The notes beneath the pieces are model-generated. The model saw only the letters and a list, made by a program, of their open reading frames with translations. It was not told the origin of the DNA and ran no database searches. From Daejeonella sp. (lineage in GTDB: Bacteria > Bacteroidota > Bacteroidia > Sphingobacteriales > Sphingobacteriaceae), in contig NZ_JAUYSS010000068.1 of NCBI RefSeq assembly GCF_030695525.1, positions 32,744 through 96,743 of the forward strand: 64,000 bases of DNA. Direction: 5' to 3'. Position 1 is the stretch's first letter. Every line of letters starts with the position of its first letter. The translations under genes and the position numbers were made by a program. Shown one piece after another: positions 1 to 8,627 of this stretch.

Positions 1-138
1 TTTTACAAATAGCTGATGCTAACAGGCCTTTGACAAAAAGGCGGAGCGGGAAAGATATAAATAGTGACATACCTGAAGCGGCAATACTATGGGCTTGAGG
101 CGCAAAATTAATATGACAAAACCAGACTGACACACTAT

Positions 139-555
139 ATGATTAGAAGGATAACCGTACTTTTTGTCAGTTGTATAACCTTTGCAAGCTACTTTCTTCT
201 TTGCTGTAACAATAAACCGGAACAAAAAATTATAAGAAAACCGATTGATTATATAAGACCAATTCCAGGTGTCAACGATAGCATACCGACCGAACTTGCT
301 GAAAAGGGTAAAGTACTGATTGCTTATTCAGATTGTTATACTTGTCATAAAATTAATGAAAGATCTGTAGGTCCGGCTTTTAATGATATTGCAAAAAGGT
401 ACCCTGTAAAAAAAGTTTATATTGAAATGCTTGCTCAAAAAGTAATTATGGGTGGAAGCAGAAGCTGGGGCTATCCGGTTATGACCCCGCATCCTAAACT
501 TTCATTGGAAGAAGCAAAAATTATGGTTAGTTATATTTTATCGTTAAAAAAATAG
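139..555 (+). CDS. Class I c-type cytochrome, probable lipoprotein
   Basis: A 138-residue exported monohaem cytochrome c, expected to carry electrons at the outer face of the inner membrane or in the periplasm. The N-terminus has a hydrophobic segment (residues 5-21) followed by Cys22-Cys23, so lipid anchoring is plausible although the lipobox is not canonical. The haem motif CYTCH lies at 66-70, and Met115 in YPVMTPHP is the likely distal ligand. Length and layout match small cytochromes of the c551/c552 type. It stands alone, 180 bp before a DinB-like gene, so its redox partner is not visible. A second, unrelated small cytochrome is encoded at 21525-21950. Confidence 0.85.
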   Translation: MIRRITVLFVSCITFASYFLLCCNNKPEQKIIRKPIDYIRPIPGVNDSIPTELAEKGKVLIAYSDCYTCHKINERSVGPAFNDIAKRYPVKKVYIEMLAQKVIMGGSRSWGYPVMTPHPKLSLEEAKIMVSYILSLKK

Positions 556-734
556 TGCGGCAATAAATTTTCCGCTTATAGGCCAGGATTTGTTAAACAT
601 TAACATGGCTGGTTCTAATTTTATTAGCTTAGTACGATGCGAAAGCGGATTGCAATTTGCCCGTATCAATTTATGCCTGAAATATCATTAATAGTTAGCC
701 TGAAGGGTTCCAAAAACGGTTAAAGATTTAGAAA

Positions 735-1178
735 ATGAAGCAGTTTTTTAAAGAACTATTTGAATATAGTCATCATTTCAATCAGAAATTGGGGGATGTA
801 TATGAGGGGAATCCTGATCAGATTTCTGAAAAAGCACTGAAACTCTATAATCATATTTTAAACGCACATCAAATTTGGAATAACAGAATTATAGCAAAAG
901 AAACACCATTTGGAGTTTGGGAAATGCATCCTCTTGAAGACTTAAAAGTGATTGATAAGAGAAACTTTGAAGCAACTTTATTGATTCTCGAAAGATTTGA
1001 CCCGAGAAATAGCATCAGCTATACAAACACAAAGAGACAAACATTTCAGAATAGCATCCGGGATACCTTGTTTCACATTATAAATCATTCAAGCTATCAC
1101 AGGGGACAAATTGCAACAGAATTTAAAAAGCATGGGCTTGAACCTTTGCGGACGGACTACATTTTATACAAACGATAA
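735..1178 (+). CDS. DinB-family putative metal-dependent protein
   Basis: A 147-residue protein of the DinB/YfiT four-helix superfamily. The three histidines expected to bind a divalent metal are visible: His45 in NAHQIWN, then His118 and His122 in NHSSYHRGQ, the most recognisable signature of the family. Members include thiol transferases such as bacillithiol S-transferases and many proteins of unknown substrate, so the reaction cannot be named. There is no signal peptide, so it is cytoplasmic. It is monocistronic, with 328 bp of gene-free DNA after it. Confidence 0.8.
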   Translation: MKQFFKELFEYSHHFNQKLGDVYEGNPDQISEKALKLYNHILNAHQIWNNRIIAKETPFGVWEMHPLEDLKVIDKRNFEATLLILERFDPRNSISYTNTKRQTFQNSIRDTLFHIINHSSYHRGQIATEFKKHGLEPLRTDYILYKR

Positions 1179-1506
1179 AATGTAGAATTATACTAGTAAA
1201 AGTAAATAGGAGTGTTAATCCCTGAATTACAGGGAAGCTTATAAATGCATTTAAATCCATAAAAAAGAAGGAATAAATTACTGATAATATCTTTCTCAAA
1301 GATAAATTACAAACCTGAAAAAGCTTGCTTTCTTATGCCGGCAAATCGCTTTTATACAATTGGCAGTGGTTTGATTATCTAAAATTTAACTGGGGTCTTA
1401 GGTGAATTGACCATAGCTGAATAAATAACGGATATATTCGTGTAAATTGGATTAATAAGTGACGTGTTGCCTAATTTATTTGTGTGCTTTACATTAAATT
1501 GAGATT
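1179..1506. other. Gene-free interval of 328 bp
   Basis: AT-rich spacer between the DinB-like gene and the DUF389 gene. The only structure seen is a small hairpin, TCCCTG-AATTA-CAGGGA (1219-1235), without a T tail, so it is not a convincing terminator. No small open frame with a plausible product was found. The promoter of the DUF389 gene should lie at the right end, but no exact TAnnTTTG box was found there. Confidence 0.5.
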
Positions 1507-2826
1507 ATGAAAAAACTTTACTTTATTAGAAAGATTTTCCATTTTTTTAGTTTAGAATCTGAACTGGAAAATCAGGATTCTGTATATGAAGAAATAAAAA
1601 AAGGAATAATTTTCAAGGGTACAAATCTTTGGATATTGATTTTTGCAATTATTGTAGCTTCTGTTGGTCTCAATATGAACTCCACAGCAGTAATAATTGG
1701 AGCTATGCTCATATCACCCTTAATGGGTCCTATTAATGGAATGGGTTATAGTATTGCAACCTATGATTTTGACCTGTTTAGAAAATCGATTAAAAACTTT
1801 TCATTCGCAATATTAGTCAGTCTTATCGCCTCCACTGCCTATTTTGCATTAAGCCCCGTCTCAACAGCACATTCTGAGTTATTGGCCAGAACAAGTCCGA
1901 CGATATATGATGTTTTGATTGCATTATTTGGCGGTTTAGCCGGTATCGTAGCAATAAGCAGTAAACAAAAGGGGAATGTAATTCCTGGTGTTGCCATTGC
2001 AACAGCGCTTATGCCTCCTTTGTGTACTGCAGGTTACGGACTTGCAACAGGGCAGTTTAATTTTTTCTTTGGGGCGCTTTATTTATTTACAATTAATACC
2101 ATATTTATTGCCATTGCATCGGTTTGGATTTCACAATTATTAAAATTTCCGATTAGAAGTATTGTTGAGGAAGGTAAAAAGAAGAAAATCAACAGAACAA
2201 TAACTCTGGTAATTACCATTGTTCTTTTACCCAGTATATTTTTCGGATACAAGCTTGTAAAACAGGAAGAGTTTTCACAAAAAGCCCAGAAATATGTTTC
2301 CAATGTTTCGCTTTTCGAAGGGAACTACCTCTTAAAACATAATATAGACATCAAAAAAAGTAAGATTACTTTAGTGTATGGAGGTTCTGCACTTTCAGAA
2401 AAACAGAAAAAGGCGATAATTCAAAAATCAAATGATTTTAATTTTAAAGATGCTGTAATTCAAATAGAACAGGGATTAACTTTTAGCAATTTGGATGATA
2501 GTAATCTTGAATTATATAAACTTAAAGAGCAAATTGTAAATTTAAATACTACCATAAATAAAAAAAATGTAGAGATAGAGAGTTTCTTAAATCAACAAAA
2601 GTTTGGTCAAATTCTTTTAAATGAAATAAAAACTATTTATCCACAGATCCAGGGTTGCAGCTATTCTGAGTCTCTGGTTTTTCATGATTCATCTTCAGTT
2701 CCCTTAAAATCATCAGTTATTATTTTATCAGTTAAATCAAACATCCGTGCTTCTGATAAAATAAAAATTAAGAATTGGTTTAGTCAACGGTTAAAAAGTG
2801 AGGAAGTAAAAATTTTTTATGAATAG
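1507..2826 (+). CDS. DUF389 integral membrane protein
   Basis: A 439-residue membrane protein of the DUF389 (TIGR00341-like) family. The signature is the run of helices from about residue 38 to 245, with small-residue and Asn/Pro-rich segments such as MNSTAVIIGAMLISPLMGP and ALMPPLCTAGYG. The C-terminal third (about 255-439) is soluble and partly helical. The family's biochemical activity is not known to me; a transport or channel role is sometimes guessed from topology. The gene is monocistronic and flanked by long spacers. The ATG at 1507 gives the short cytoplasmic N-terminus usual for the family. Confidence 0.75.
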   Translation: MKKLYFIRKIFHFFSLESELENQDSVYEEIKKGIIFKGTNLWILIFAIIVASVGLNMNSTAVIIGAMLISPLMGPINGMGYSIATYDFDLFRKSIKNFSFAILVSLIASTAYFALSPVSTAHSELLARTSPTIYDVLIALFGGLAGIVAISSKQKGNVIPGVAIATALMPPLCTAGYGLATGQFNFFFGALYLFTINTIFIAIASVWISQLLKFPIRSIVEEGKKKKINRTITLVITIVLLPSIFFGYKLVKQEEFSQKAQKYVSNVSLFEGNYLLKHNIDIKKSKITLVYGGSALSEKQKKAIIQKSNDFNFKDAVIQIEQGLTFSNLDDSNLELYKLKEQIVNLNTTINKKNVEIESFLNQQKFGQILLNEIKTIYPQIQGCSYSESLVFHDSSSVPLKSSVIILSVKSNIRASDKIKIKNWFSQRLKSEEVKIFYE

Positions 2827-3041
2827 GCACAGTGCAAAACACGAAATATAAAGCACCCCGGGTTCAATAATTAGCAAGTATGTCCTTTTCATTTTGAATT
2901 TTTCTTAAGGATTATTACAGTCTGAATTCGAAAACCCAAACCATTGATATTTTAGGGTCTGAGTGCCAAATAATACCCCAGTTTGCCTGGTTTCGAGCGT
3001 TTTAAGCAATACTGCAAGCTGTCATAAAAACAACAAACTGA

Positions 3042-3431
3042 ATGATTGAAATAATTGCCAGATGGACAACAATACTTTTTGGATTATTTTTTATTAGTGC
3101 CGGCCTTTTGATGCTTTTTAAACCTCAAAAAGCCAGAGTTATTTTAAGAAAAGCAGGAAGCACAAATTTTATTAATTATGCCGAAATTACCATTAGACTG
3201 ATACCGGCCATCGGCCTGATTTTGTCGGCTGAGTACTCTAAATTCCCGGATATATTTAAAATAGCAGGTTGGTTTATGCTTTGTACATCTTTAGTTTTAT
3301 ATTTCGTGCCAAGACATCTGCACCATAATTTTTCTTTGAAAGCGGCTGATATTTTAAAGCCCTTATACTTTCAATTGATTTCGCCAATTTCTCTTCTAAT
3401 TGGTATTCTGTTGATTTATTCCATAATTTAA
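3042..3431 (+). CDS. Small four-helix membrane protein, function unknown
   Basis: A 129-residue hydrophobic protein with four likely transmembrane segments (about residues 7-27, 47-63, 72-89 and 105-128). Charged residues (KPQKAR, RKAG) sit after helix 1, and a PRHLHHN loop follows helix 3. I do not recognise the family. It lies between the DUF389 gene and the convergent YitT gene, with its own 215-bp upstream spacer, so operon context gives no hint. Composition and codon use resemble the neighbours, which supports a real gene. Confidence 0.55.
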   Translation: MIEIIARWTTILFGLFFISAGLLMLFKPQKARVILRKAGSTNFINYAEITIRLIPAIGLILSAEYSKFPDIFKIAGWFMLCTSLVLYFVPRHLHHNFSLKAADILKPLYFQLISPISLLIGILLIYSII

Positions 3432-3525
3432 AGCTGAAAACTCAATTTATTACGAATTCAGACAGCTAGAAACCTGAAGCACGAAAACTGAAAGAAATTT
3501 TAATGCAATTGAAAACCAGGTTAAT

Positions 3526-4413
3526 TTAATGCAATGGCCTTTGTTTGATGATCCCCCCTTTAGTTTCAGTGATCGCACTCATAACAATAAAAGCCTTGTG
3601 ATCAATCAGTTCAATTTCTTCTTTTAATTTGGAGACTTCCAGTCGGGTGACAACAGTAAAGATGATATCAATACTTTTGTTTTTAAATTGAGAATGTTCA
3701 AGTCCTCTTTCTCCTTTGTAAATCGTTACACCACGCCCTAGTTTTTGGGTTATTGCTTCACGTATCTGGGCACTTTTGGATGAAATTATAGTTACCCCAG
3801 TGTACTCTTCAATTCCCTGAATAATAAAATCAACCGTCTTGGAAGCCGAGAGATAAGTCAGAATGGAATATAAAGCTGTTTCTACGTCTAAAATAAAAGC
3901 GGCTGCAATGAATATTACAACATTGATTAACAAAATGATATCCCCCATACTCAAAAAACTTCTTCTGTTTATATAAACAGCAAGGATCTCAGTTCCATCA
4001 ATAACACATCCGCCTCTGATTGCAAGACCAATCCCTGATCCCAGAAAGAAGCCACCGAATATGGATATCAATAATTTATCATCAGTAATTGTTGGAAAAT
4101 CAATAAAAAAAATAACTGCAGATAGAGATAAAATGGCAATACTTGTTTTGATTGCAAAACTTTTGCTGATTTGTTTTGCACCCATCAAAATAAATGGGGC
4201 ATTAAATACGATGATCCAAACAGAAACAGGAATTCCGGTCAGTTGATAAGTTAAAAGGGAAATGCCGGTAATTCCACCATCAATAAAGTGATTAGGAAGC
4301 AGAAAACCTTTTAAGCCGAATGATGCAAGCCCGACTCCCAATAAAATTAGAACAGCTCTACCGAGATAGATTTTAAACTGCAATAATCTTCTCGATCTTC
4401 TGGTTGCTTTCAT
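3526..4413 (-). CDS. YitT family membrane protein (DUF161 + DUF2179)
   Basis: A 295-residue protein with an N-terminal membrane domain (roughly residues 15-200, about five helices) carrying the YitT hallmarks LLPNHFIDGGITGISLL and GSGIGLAIRGGCVIDGTE. A cytoplasmic C-terminal DUF2179 domain (about 205-290) contains GVTIYKGERG and the IIFTVVTRLE strand. YitT proteins are common in Firmicutes and Bacteroidota; the function is unproven. The gene is transcribed away from the trp leader, with only about 30-55 bp between the two starts, so promoters must be packed back to back here. Confidence 0.85.
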   Translation of the reverse strand: MKATRRSRRLLQFKIYLGRAVLILLGVGLASFGLKGFLLPNHFIDGGITGISLLTYQLTGIPVSVWIIVFNAPFILMGAKQISKSFAIKTSIAILSLSAVIFFIDFPTITDDKLLISIFGGFFLGSGIGLAIRGGCVIDGTEILAVYINRRSFLSMGDIILLINVVIFIAAAFILDVETALYSILTYLSASKTVDFIIQGIEEYTGVTIISSKSAQIREAITQKLGRGVTIYKGERGLEHSQFKNKSIDIIFTVVTRLEVSKLKEEIELIDHKAFIVMSAITETKGGIIKQRPLH

Positions 4414-4436
4414 GTCGTTAAAAATACTTCAAAGTT

Positions 4437-4466
4437 TTGGTGCTATGGAAATTTTATTCATCTTTG
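4437..4466 (+). promoter_or_regulatory. Possible promoter of the trp leader transcript
   Basis: TTG (4437-4439), a 19-bp gap, then CATCTTTG (4459-4466), one mismatch from the Bacteroidota -7 consensus TAnnTTTG. If used, transcription would begin at or next to the leader ATG at 4469, giving a nearly leaderless attenuator RNA. If the leader instead starts at the in-frame ATG at 4445, the promoter must lie further upstream, inside the 5' end of yitT. Confidence 0.3.
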
Positions 4467-4468
4467 TT

Positions 4469-4549
4469 ATGAAGATGAGCAAGAATACAATATATACAAT
4501 CTGGTGGTGGCAAATGGAAGAACATTTGGCAATCAGCAGAGGTATGTAA
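4469..4549 (+). CDS. trpL: Tryptophan operon leader peptide with three consecutive Trp codons
   Basis: A 26-codon open frame, ATG 4469 to TAA 4547-4549, reading MKMSKNTIYT IWWWQ followed by 11 more residues. Three adjacent TGG codons lie at 4502-4510. Trp is the rarest residue, so a WWW triplet in a very short frame, 140 bp upstream of trpD and directly before an intrinsic terminator, is the hallmark of an attenuator control peptide. In-frame alternative starts are ATG 4445 (34 residues) and ATG 4475 (24 residues). None has a Shine-Dalgarno sequence, which is normal for this phylum. Its role is ribosome-position sensing of charged tRNA-Trp, not production of a functional peptide. Confidence 0.85.
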   Translation: MKMSKNTIYTIWWWQMEEHLAISRGM

Positions 4550-4603
4550 TTTTCGATATAAGGAATTATTTATTAAGGGTTGCCATAAGGCAACCCTTTT
4601 TTT
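4502..4603 (+). promoter_or_regulatory. trp attenuator: Trp codons, antiterminator and terminator segments
   Basis: Three mutually exclusive pairings can be drawn by eye. Hairpin 1:2 pairs CAAATG (4511-4516) with CATTTG (4523-4528) around a GAAGAA loop. Antiterminator 2:3 pairs TGGCAATC (4527-4534) with GGTTGCCA (4578-4585), eight pairs including one G-U. Terminator 3:4 pairs GGGTTGCC (4577-4584) with GGCAACCC (4589-4596), followed by seven Ts. A ribosome stalled on the Trp codons 4502-4510 would cover segment 1 and leave segment 2 free, so 2:3 forms and trpDFBA is read. A ribosome that reaches the stop at 4547 lets 3:4 form. Confidence 0.8.
4575..4603 (+). terminator. Intrinsic terminator of the trp attenuator
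   Basis: A perfect stem AAGGGTTGCC / GGCAACCCTT with loop ATAA, running into a T tract (4597-4603). It points toward trpD and lies 85 bp before its ATG, so it ends transcripts unless the competing antiterminator forms. Confidence 0.85.
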
Positions 4604-4688
4604 ATGAAATTCGGTTGGATTTATGAAAATTTGAAATAAGAATATTAAAATTGAATGCTTAAAACGATTCGGATTACTTAATACATTT

Positions 4689-5675
4689 ATGAAGAAGATA
4701 CTTAACCACCTTTTTGAACACAAAACATTCAGTCGTGAAGAGTCGAAGGAAATACTCACGAATATTACACTCGGGAAGTATAATGCCTCTCAAATGGCTG
4801 CATTTATGGCTGCCTATTGTATGCGTAGCATTACAGTTGAAGAACTTGAAGGCTTTAGGGATGGGATGCTTGAACTATGCCTTAAAACGGATCTGAGCGA
4901 GTATGAGCTTATTGATCTTTGTGGTACAGGTGGTGATGGAAAGGATACGTTCAATATTTCTACCCTGGCTTCATTTGTGGTTGCGGGAGCTGGTTATAAG
5001 GTATCAAAGCATGGAAATTATGGGGTATCTTCCGGCTGTGGCTCTTCCAATGTGATGGAATACCTGGGCTATAAATTCAGAAATGATATTGATCACCTGA
5101 AAAAGAGTCTGGATGAAGCCGGAATTTGCTTTTTACATGCTCCGCTATTTCATGCTGCCATGAAAACGGTTGCGCCAATCCGTAAAGAACTGGGTGTGAA
5201 GACCTTCTTTAATATGCTTGGACCATTAGTAAATCCTTCGCGGCCAAAATATCAGATGGTTGGAGTATTTAGCCTTGAACTTGCCCGTTTATATGCCTAT
5301 CTCTATCAGAAATCCAAAATTGGCTATACTATCGTTCATGCTTTGGAAGGTTATGATGAAATTTCATTGACCTGTGATTTCAAGACTTTTTCTCCCTCAG
5401 GCGAACATATTCATTCGATATCCGATTTGGGCTTTGAGAAAATTGATCCCTCGAAAATAGGAGGGGGAAGTACTGTTCAGGAATCAGCTGAAATTTTTAA
5501 AGCTGTGCTTGATAGAGAAGGAAGTATTGAGCAAAACAGTGTTGTTCTCTGCAATGCAGCGGTAGCTATCCGGACAATAAAGCCTGATAAATCCTTTTCC
5601 GATTGTTATTATGAGGCTGAAGAGTCCCTGAATAGTGGAATGGCTTTGAGGAGTTTTAATCGATTATTGTCATGA
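4689..5675 (+). CDS. trpD: Anthranilate phosphoribosyltransferase
   Basis: Transfers phosphoribose from PRPP to anthranilate, the second committed step of tryptophan synthesis. The 328-residue length is normal. Visible motifs are the PRPP/phosphate loop GTGGD (79-83) with DTFNIST after it, KHGN (107-110) and the GCGSSNVMEYLG segment. There is no fused TrpG glutaminase domain. It is the first structural gene after the attenuator and overlaps trpF by 4 bp (ATGA), indicating translational coupling. Unusually, the anthranilate synthase genes trpE and trpG, which precede trpD in the common Bacteroidota arrangement, are absent here. Confidence 0.95.
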   Translation: MKKILNHLFEHKTFSREESKEILTNITLGKYNASQMAAFMAAYCMRSITVEELEGFRDGMLELCLKTDLSEYELIDLCGTGGDGKDTFNISTLASFVVAGAGYKVSKHGNYGVSSGCGSSNVMEYLGYKFRNDIDHLKKSLDEAGICFLHAPLFHAAMKTVAPIRKELGVKTFFNMLGPLVNPSRPKYQMVGVFSLELARLYAYLYQKSKIGYTIVHALEGYDEISLTCDFKTFSPSGEHIHSISDLGFEKIDPSKIGGGSTVQESAEIFKAVLDREGSIEQNSVVLCNAAVAIRTIKPDKSFSDCYYEAEESLNSGMALRSFNRLLS

Positions 5676-6328
5676 AAATTAAGGTTTGCGGAATGAGGGA
5701 TCCACAAAATATACTCAGTCTTGCTGAAATGAAGCCTGATTATATGGGTTTGATTTTTTATCCCAAATCAAAGCGTTATATCCCAAATCCGGATAAAGCT
5801 ATCCTTGCTTCATTACCCGCTTCAATTAATTTAACCGGGGTTTTTGTGAATGAACTGGAGAATGAGATTGTTGAGAAGGCGATGAATTTTGGTTTAGGCG
5901 CAGTGCAGCTTCATGGAGAAGAGTCGCCAGAATATTGCCGGAGTTTGAGAACAAAGCTAAATAAAAGCAATCCTGATAAGCATATTGAGTTAATCAAGGC
6001 TTTTGGAATTTATCCCGGATTCGATTTTAAGGCTCTTGAAAATTATAATGATGTAGTGGATTACTTTTTATTTGACACCAAAACTTCAGAGCATGGCGGA
6101 TCAGGTATTGCATTTGATTGGACTATTCTGGATCATTATCAGGGAGAAAAGCTGTTTTTTTTAAGTGGTGGCTTAAGTCCTGAAAATATCCATGGCTTAT
6201 TAAATATAGCAATAAACAAAATCTATGCCCTCGATTTGAATAGCAGGTTTGAAATAGTGCCGGGTTTAAAGAATATAGAAAGCTTAAGATCAGCCTTTCA
6301 ATTGATCAGGGCAAACAAAATATCCTGA
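5672..6328 (+). CDS. trpF: Phosphoribosylanthranilate isomerase
   Basis: Isomerises N-(5-phosphoribosyl)anthranilate to CdRP, an Amadori rearrangement on a TIM barrel. The N-terminal KVCGMRD has the catalytic cysteine at position 6; Asp135 in LFDTK is the general acid; SGGLSPEN near residue 165 is the phosphate-binding loop. At 218 residues it is a stand-alone TrpF, not a TrpC-TrpF fusion. It overlaps trpD by 4 bp and is followed 19 bp later by trpB. The indole-glycerol-phosphate synthase gene trpC, expected between trpD and trpF, is missing. Confidence 0.95.
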   Translation: MKIKVCGMRDPQNILSLAEMKPDYMGLIFYPKSKRYIPNPDKAILASLPASINLTGVFVNELENEIVEKAMNFGLGAVQLHGEESPEYCRSLRTKLNKSNPDKHIELIKAFGIYPGFDFKALENYNDVVDYFLFDTKTSEHGGSGIAFDWTILDHYQGEKLFFLSGGLSPENIHGLLNIAINKIYALDLNSRFEIVPGLKNIESLRSAFQLIRANKIS

Positions 6329-6347
6329 AAAGGAATAATTATAGCAT

Positions 6348-7556
6348 ATGAACAGAGAATTTATTAAGAGTTCGGTAAAATGGGGTGTAAATAATGAAGG
6401 TTACTTTGGTGACTTTGGTGGAGCATATATCCCCGAAATGCTTTACCCGAATGTAGAAGAGCTTCGTAAGCGTTATCTTGACATCATCTATGAGCCTGGC
6501 TTTCAGGATGAATTCCAGATGCTTCTGAGGGATTACGTTGGCAGGCCTTCGCCATTATTCCATGCTGAACGATTATCTGCAAAGTATGGAACTACCCTCT
6601 ATTTGAAAAGGGAGGATTTAAATCATACCGGGGCACATAAGATCAATAATACGATCGGACAAATTCTATTGGCTGAAAGACTCGGCAAAAAGAGAATCAT
6701 TGCCGAAACCGGAGCCGGTCAGCACGGTGTTGCGACCGCTACAGTATGCGCTTTGAAGGGTCTGGAATGTGTGGTTTATATGGGGGAAGTTGATATCGCC
6801 CGTCAAGCACCTAATGTAGCCCGAATGAAGATGATGGGTGCAAAGGTTGTACCTGCAACTTCTGGCAGTAAAACCCTGAAGGATGCAACGAATGAAGCCA
6901 TGCGCGACTGGATTAATAACCCGGTAGATACTCACTATATCATCGGATCAGTTGTTGGTCCGCACCCTTATCCCGACATGGTTTCCCGTTTTCAATCCAT
7001 TATCTCTGAAGAGACTAAAATTCAGCTTAAGGAGCGAACAGGATCTGAAAATCCGGATATTGTAATGGCTTGTGTAGGTGGTGGCAGCAATGCGATGGGG
7101 ATGTTCTATCATTTTCTGGATGATGAGGACGTCAGACTGATTGCCGTGGAAGCGGCGGGCCTGGGAGTAAATAGTGGTGAATCTGCTGCAACAACTGCAT
7201 TAGGCAAAGAGGGAGTATTACATGGTAGCCGTTCGCTATTGATGCAGACAGAAGACGGGCAGGTTGTTGAACCTTATTCAATTTCGGCCGGGCTTGACTA
7301 TCCGGGTATTGGTCCGCAGCATGCCCATTTATTTAAAGAAAACCGTGGGGAATATGTTAGCGTAACCGATGAAGAGGCGATGATTGCAGGCAGACTATGT
7401 GCTGAGCTTGAAGGAATCATTCCGGCGATTGAGAGTGCACATGCACTGGCACATTTAGAAAAGATGGTTTTTACCGGAAAAGAATCTGTTGTAATCTGCC
7501 TTTCAGGCCGCGGAGATAAGGATCTGGATACTTACATGAAATACTTTAATTTATAA
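6348..7556 (+). CDS. trpB: Tryptophan synthase beta chain
   Basis: Condenses indole with serine to tryptophan using PLP. The 402-residue protein has the PLP lysine Lys98 in HTGAHKINN, the ETGAGQHG segment, the GGGSNAMG phosphate-binding loop and the C-terminal LSGRGDKD motif. Length and motifs fit the TrpB1 type that pairs with TrpA, which is encoded next. The gap to trpA is about 60 bp, longer than elsewhere in the operon, and holds only a weak CCGGA/TCCGG hairpin. Confidence 0.96.
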   Translation: MNREFIKSSVKWGVNNEGYFGDFGGAYIPEMLYPNVEELRKRYLDIIYEPGFQDEFQMLLRDYVGRPSPLFHAERLSAKYGTTLYLKREDLNHTGAHKINNTIGQILLAERLGKKRIIAETGAGQHGVATATVCALKGLECVVYMGEVDIARQAPNVARMKMMGAKVVPATSGSKTLKDATNEAMRDWINNPVDTHYIIGSVVGPHPYPDMVSRFQSIISEETKIQLKERTGSENPDIVMACVGGGSNAMGMFYHFLDDEDVRLIAVEAAGLGVNSGESAATTALGKEGVLHGSRSLLMQTEDGQVVEPYSISAGLDYPGIGPQHAHLFKENRGEYVSVTDEEAMIAGRLCAELEGIIPAIESAHALAHLEKMVFTGKESVVICLSGRGDKDLDTYMKYFNL

Positions 7557-7616
7557 TTAGAAATTACCTGATGGCTTGCCGGATGATAAGTCCGGAATTA
7601 CTATACAATTTTGCTC

Positions 7617-8387
7617 ATGAACAGACTTAATAGATTATTTCAAAATAAAAAGGAACCGCTTTTATCAATTTACTTTACTGCCGGATATCCCCATTTGGAT
7701 AGTACCCTGGATATTGCCGAAGCGGTAGAAAAAGCAGGTGCTGATTTTATTGAAATTGGATTTCCTTATTCAGATCCATTGGCTGATGGCCCTGTCATTC
7801 AGAACAGCTCCCATATGGCCCTTCAGAATGGAATGAATCTAAAAGTTCTTTTTCAGCAGCTTAAAGATTTGCGTAAGCGTATATCCATTCCGGTTTTATT
7901 AATGGGTTATGTTAATCCGTTGCTGCAATATGGTGTCAAGAATTTTTGTGATTCATGTGCCGCGGTAGGGGTGGATGGAGTTATTGTACCAGATCTTCCG
8001 ATGTATGAATATGAAAACCTGTACAAGGATAATTTTATTCAAAACAATCTGAGCAATATATTTCTGGTTACTCCCCAGACTTCAGAAGAGCGCATCCGGA
8101 AGATCGATGAACTCAGTAATGGATTCATTTACCTGCTGTCTTCATCTTCAACTACCGGTAAAAACCTGACTGTTTCAAATGAAGCAGATGCATACTTTTC
8201 CCGTATCCGGGGTATGCAGCTTAAAAATCCCACAATGATAGGATTTGGTATTTCTGACATTAAGAGTTTTAATAAAGCTGCAGAATATACCCGTGGTGCA
8301 ATTGTCGGAAGCGCTTTTGTGAAATTTCTGGATACAGAAAATGCGCTGGAAAGAATTCCTGAATTTATCAGATCGATCCGGCCTTAG
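7617..8387 (+). CDS. trpA: Tryptophan synthase alpha chain
   Basis: Cleaves indole-3-glycerol phosphate and channels indole to TrpB. A 256-residue TIM barrel with the two catalytic acids in IEIGFPYSDPLADGP (Glu46 and Asp57, equivalent to Glu49 and Asp60 of the enteric enzyme) and a C-terminal GFGISD phosphate site. I chose the ATG at 7617; a TTG at 7611 would add two residues (ML) and is less likely. It is the last gene of the operon; its stop codon overlaps the loop of the operon terminator. Confidence 0.95.
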   Translation: MNRLNRLFQNKKEPLLSIYFTAGYPHLDSTLDIAEAVEKAGADFIEIGFPYSDPLADGPVIQNSSHMALQNGMNLKVLFQQLKDLRKRISIPVLLMGYVNPLLQYGVKNFCDSCAAVGVDGVIVPDLPMYEYENLYKDNFIQNNLSNIFLVTPQTSEERIRKIDELSNGFIYLLSSSSTTGKNLTVSNEADAYFSRIRGMQLKNPTMIGFGISDIKSFNKAAEYTRGAIVGSAFVKFLDTENALERIPEFIRSIRP

Positions 8388-8399
8388 GCTGGTTTTTTT
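8378..8399 (+). terminator. Terminator of the trp operon
   Basis: Stem CCGGCC / GGCTGG (one G-U pair) with a TTA loop, followed by seven Ts. The hairpin begins inside the last codons of trpA and includes its TAG stop. Confidence 0.75.
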
Positions 8400-8627
8400 G
8401 CTTCCCCAGGATAGGGTGTTTCTGTTTTTTTTAATATCGTAAAACAATGTTTCAAATATGTTGATTCATCCAATTCATTAGCTGATTATCAGAGTTTTAA
8501 TAGCTATATTTTAAAATTCAAGGCTATAGCAAAATCAACATTTTCTTGTTTGATTTGAATGTTCAGTTCTGTACATTGTATTGTCAAAATTTTCGGCATA
8601 TAGACATTTATAATTAAAATTCATGTC

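Noticed and set aside
19..225. Minus-strand frame of 68 codons at the left edge
   Set aside because: Overlaps the cytochrome c signal peptide region in the other direction; low complexity and no family resemblance.
2855..2864. CCCCGGG patch after the DUF389 gene
   Set aside because: Too short and unpaired, with no repeat elsewhere beyond chance.
4454..4759. Minus-strand open frame of 101 codons across the trp leader
   Set aside because: It overlaps the leader peptide, terminator and start of trpD; its product has no recognisable features, and the + strand signals here are strong.
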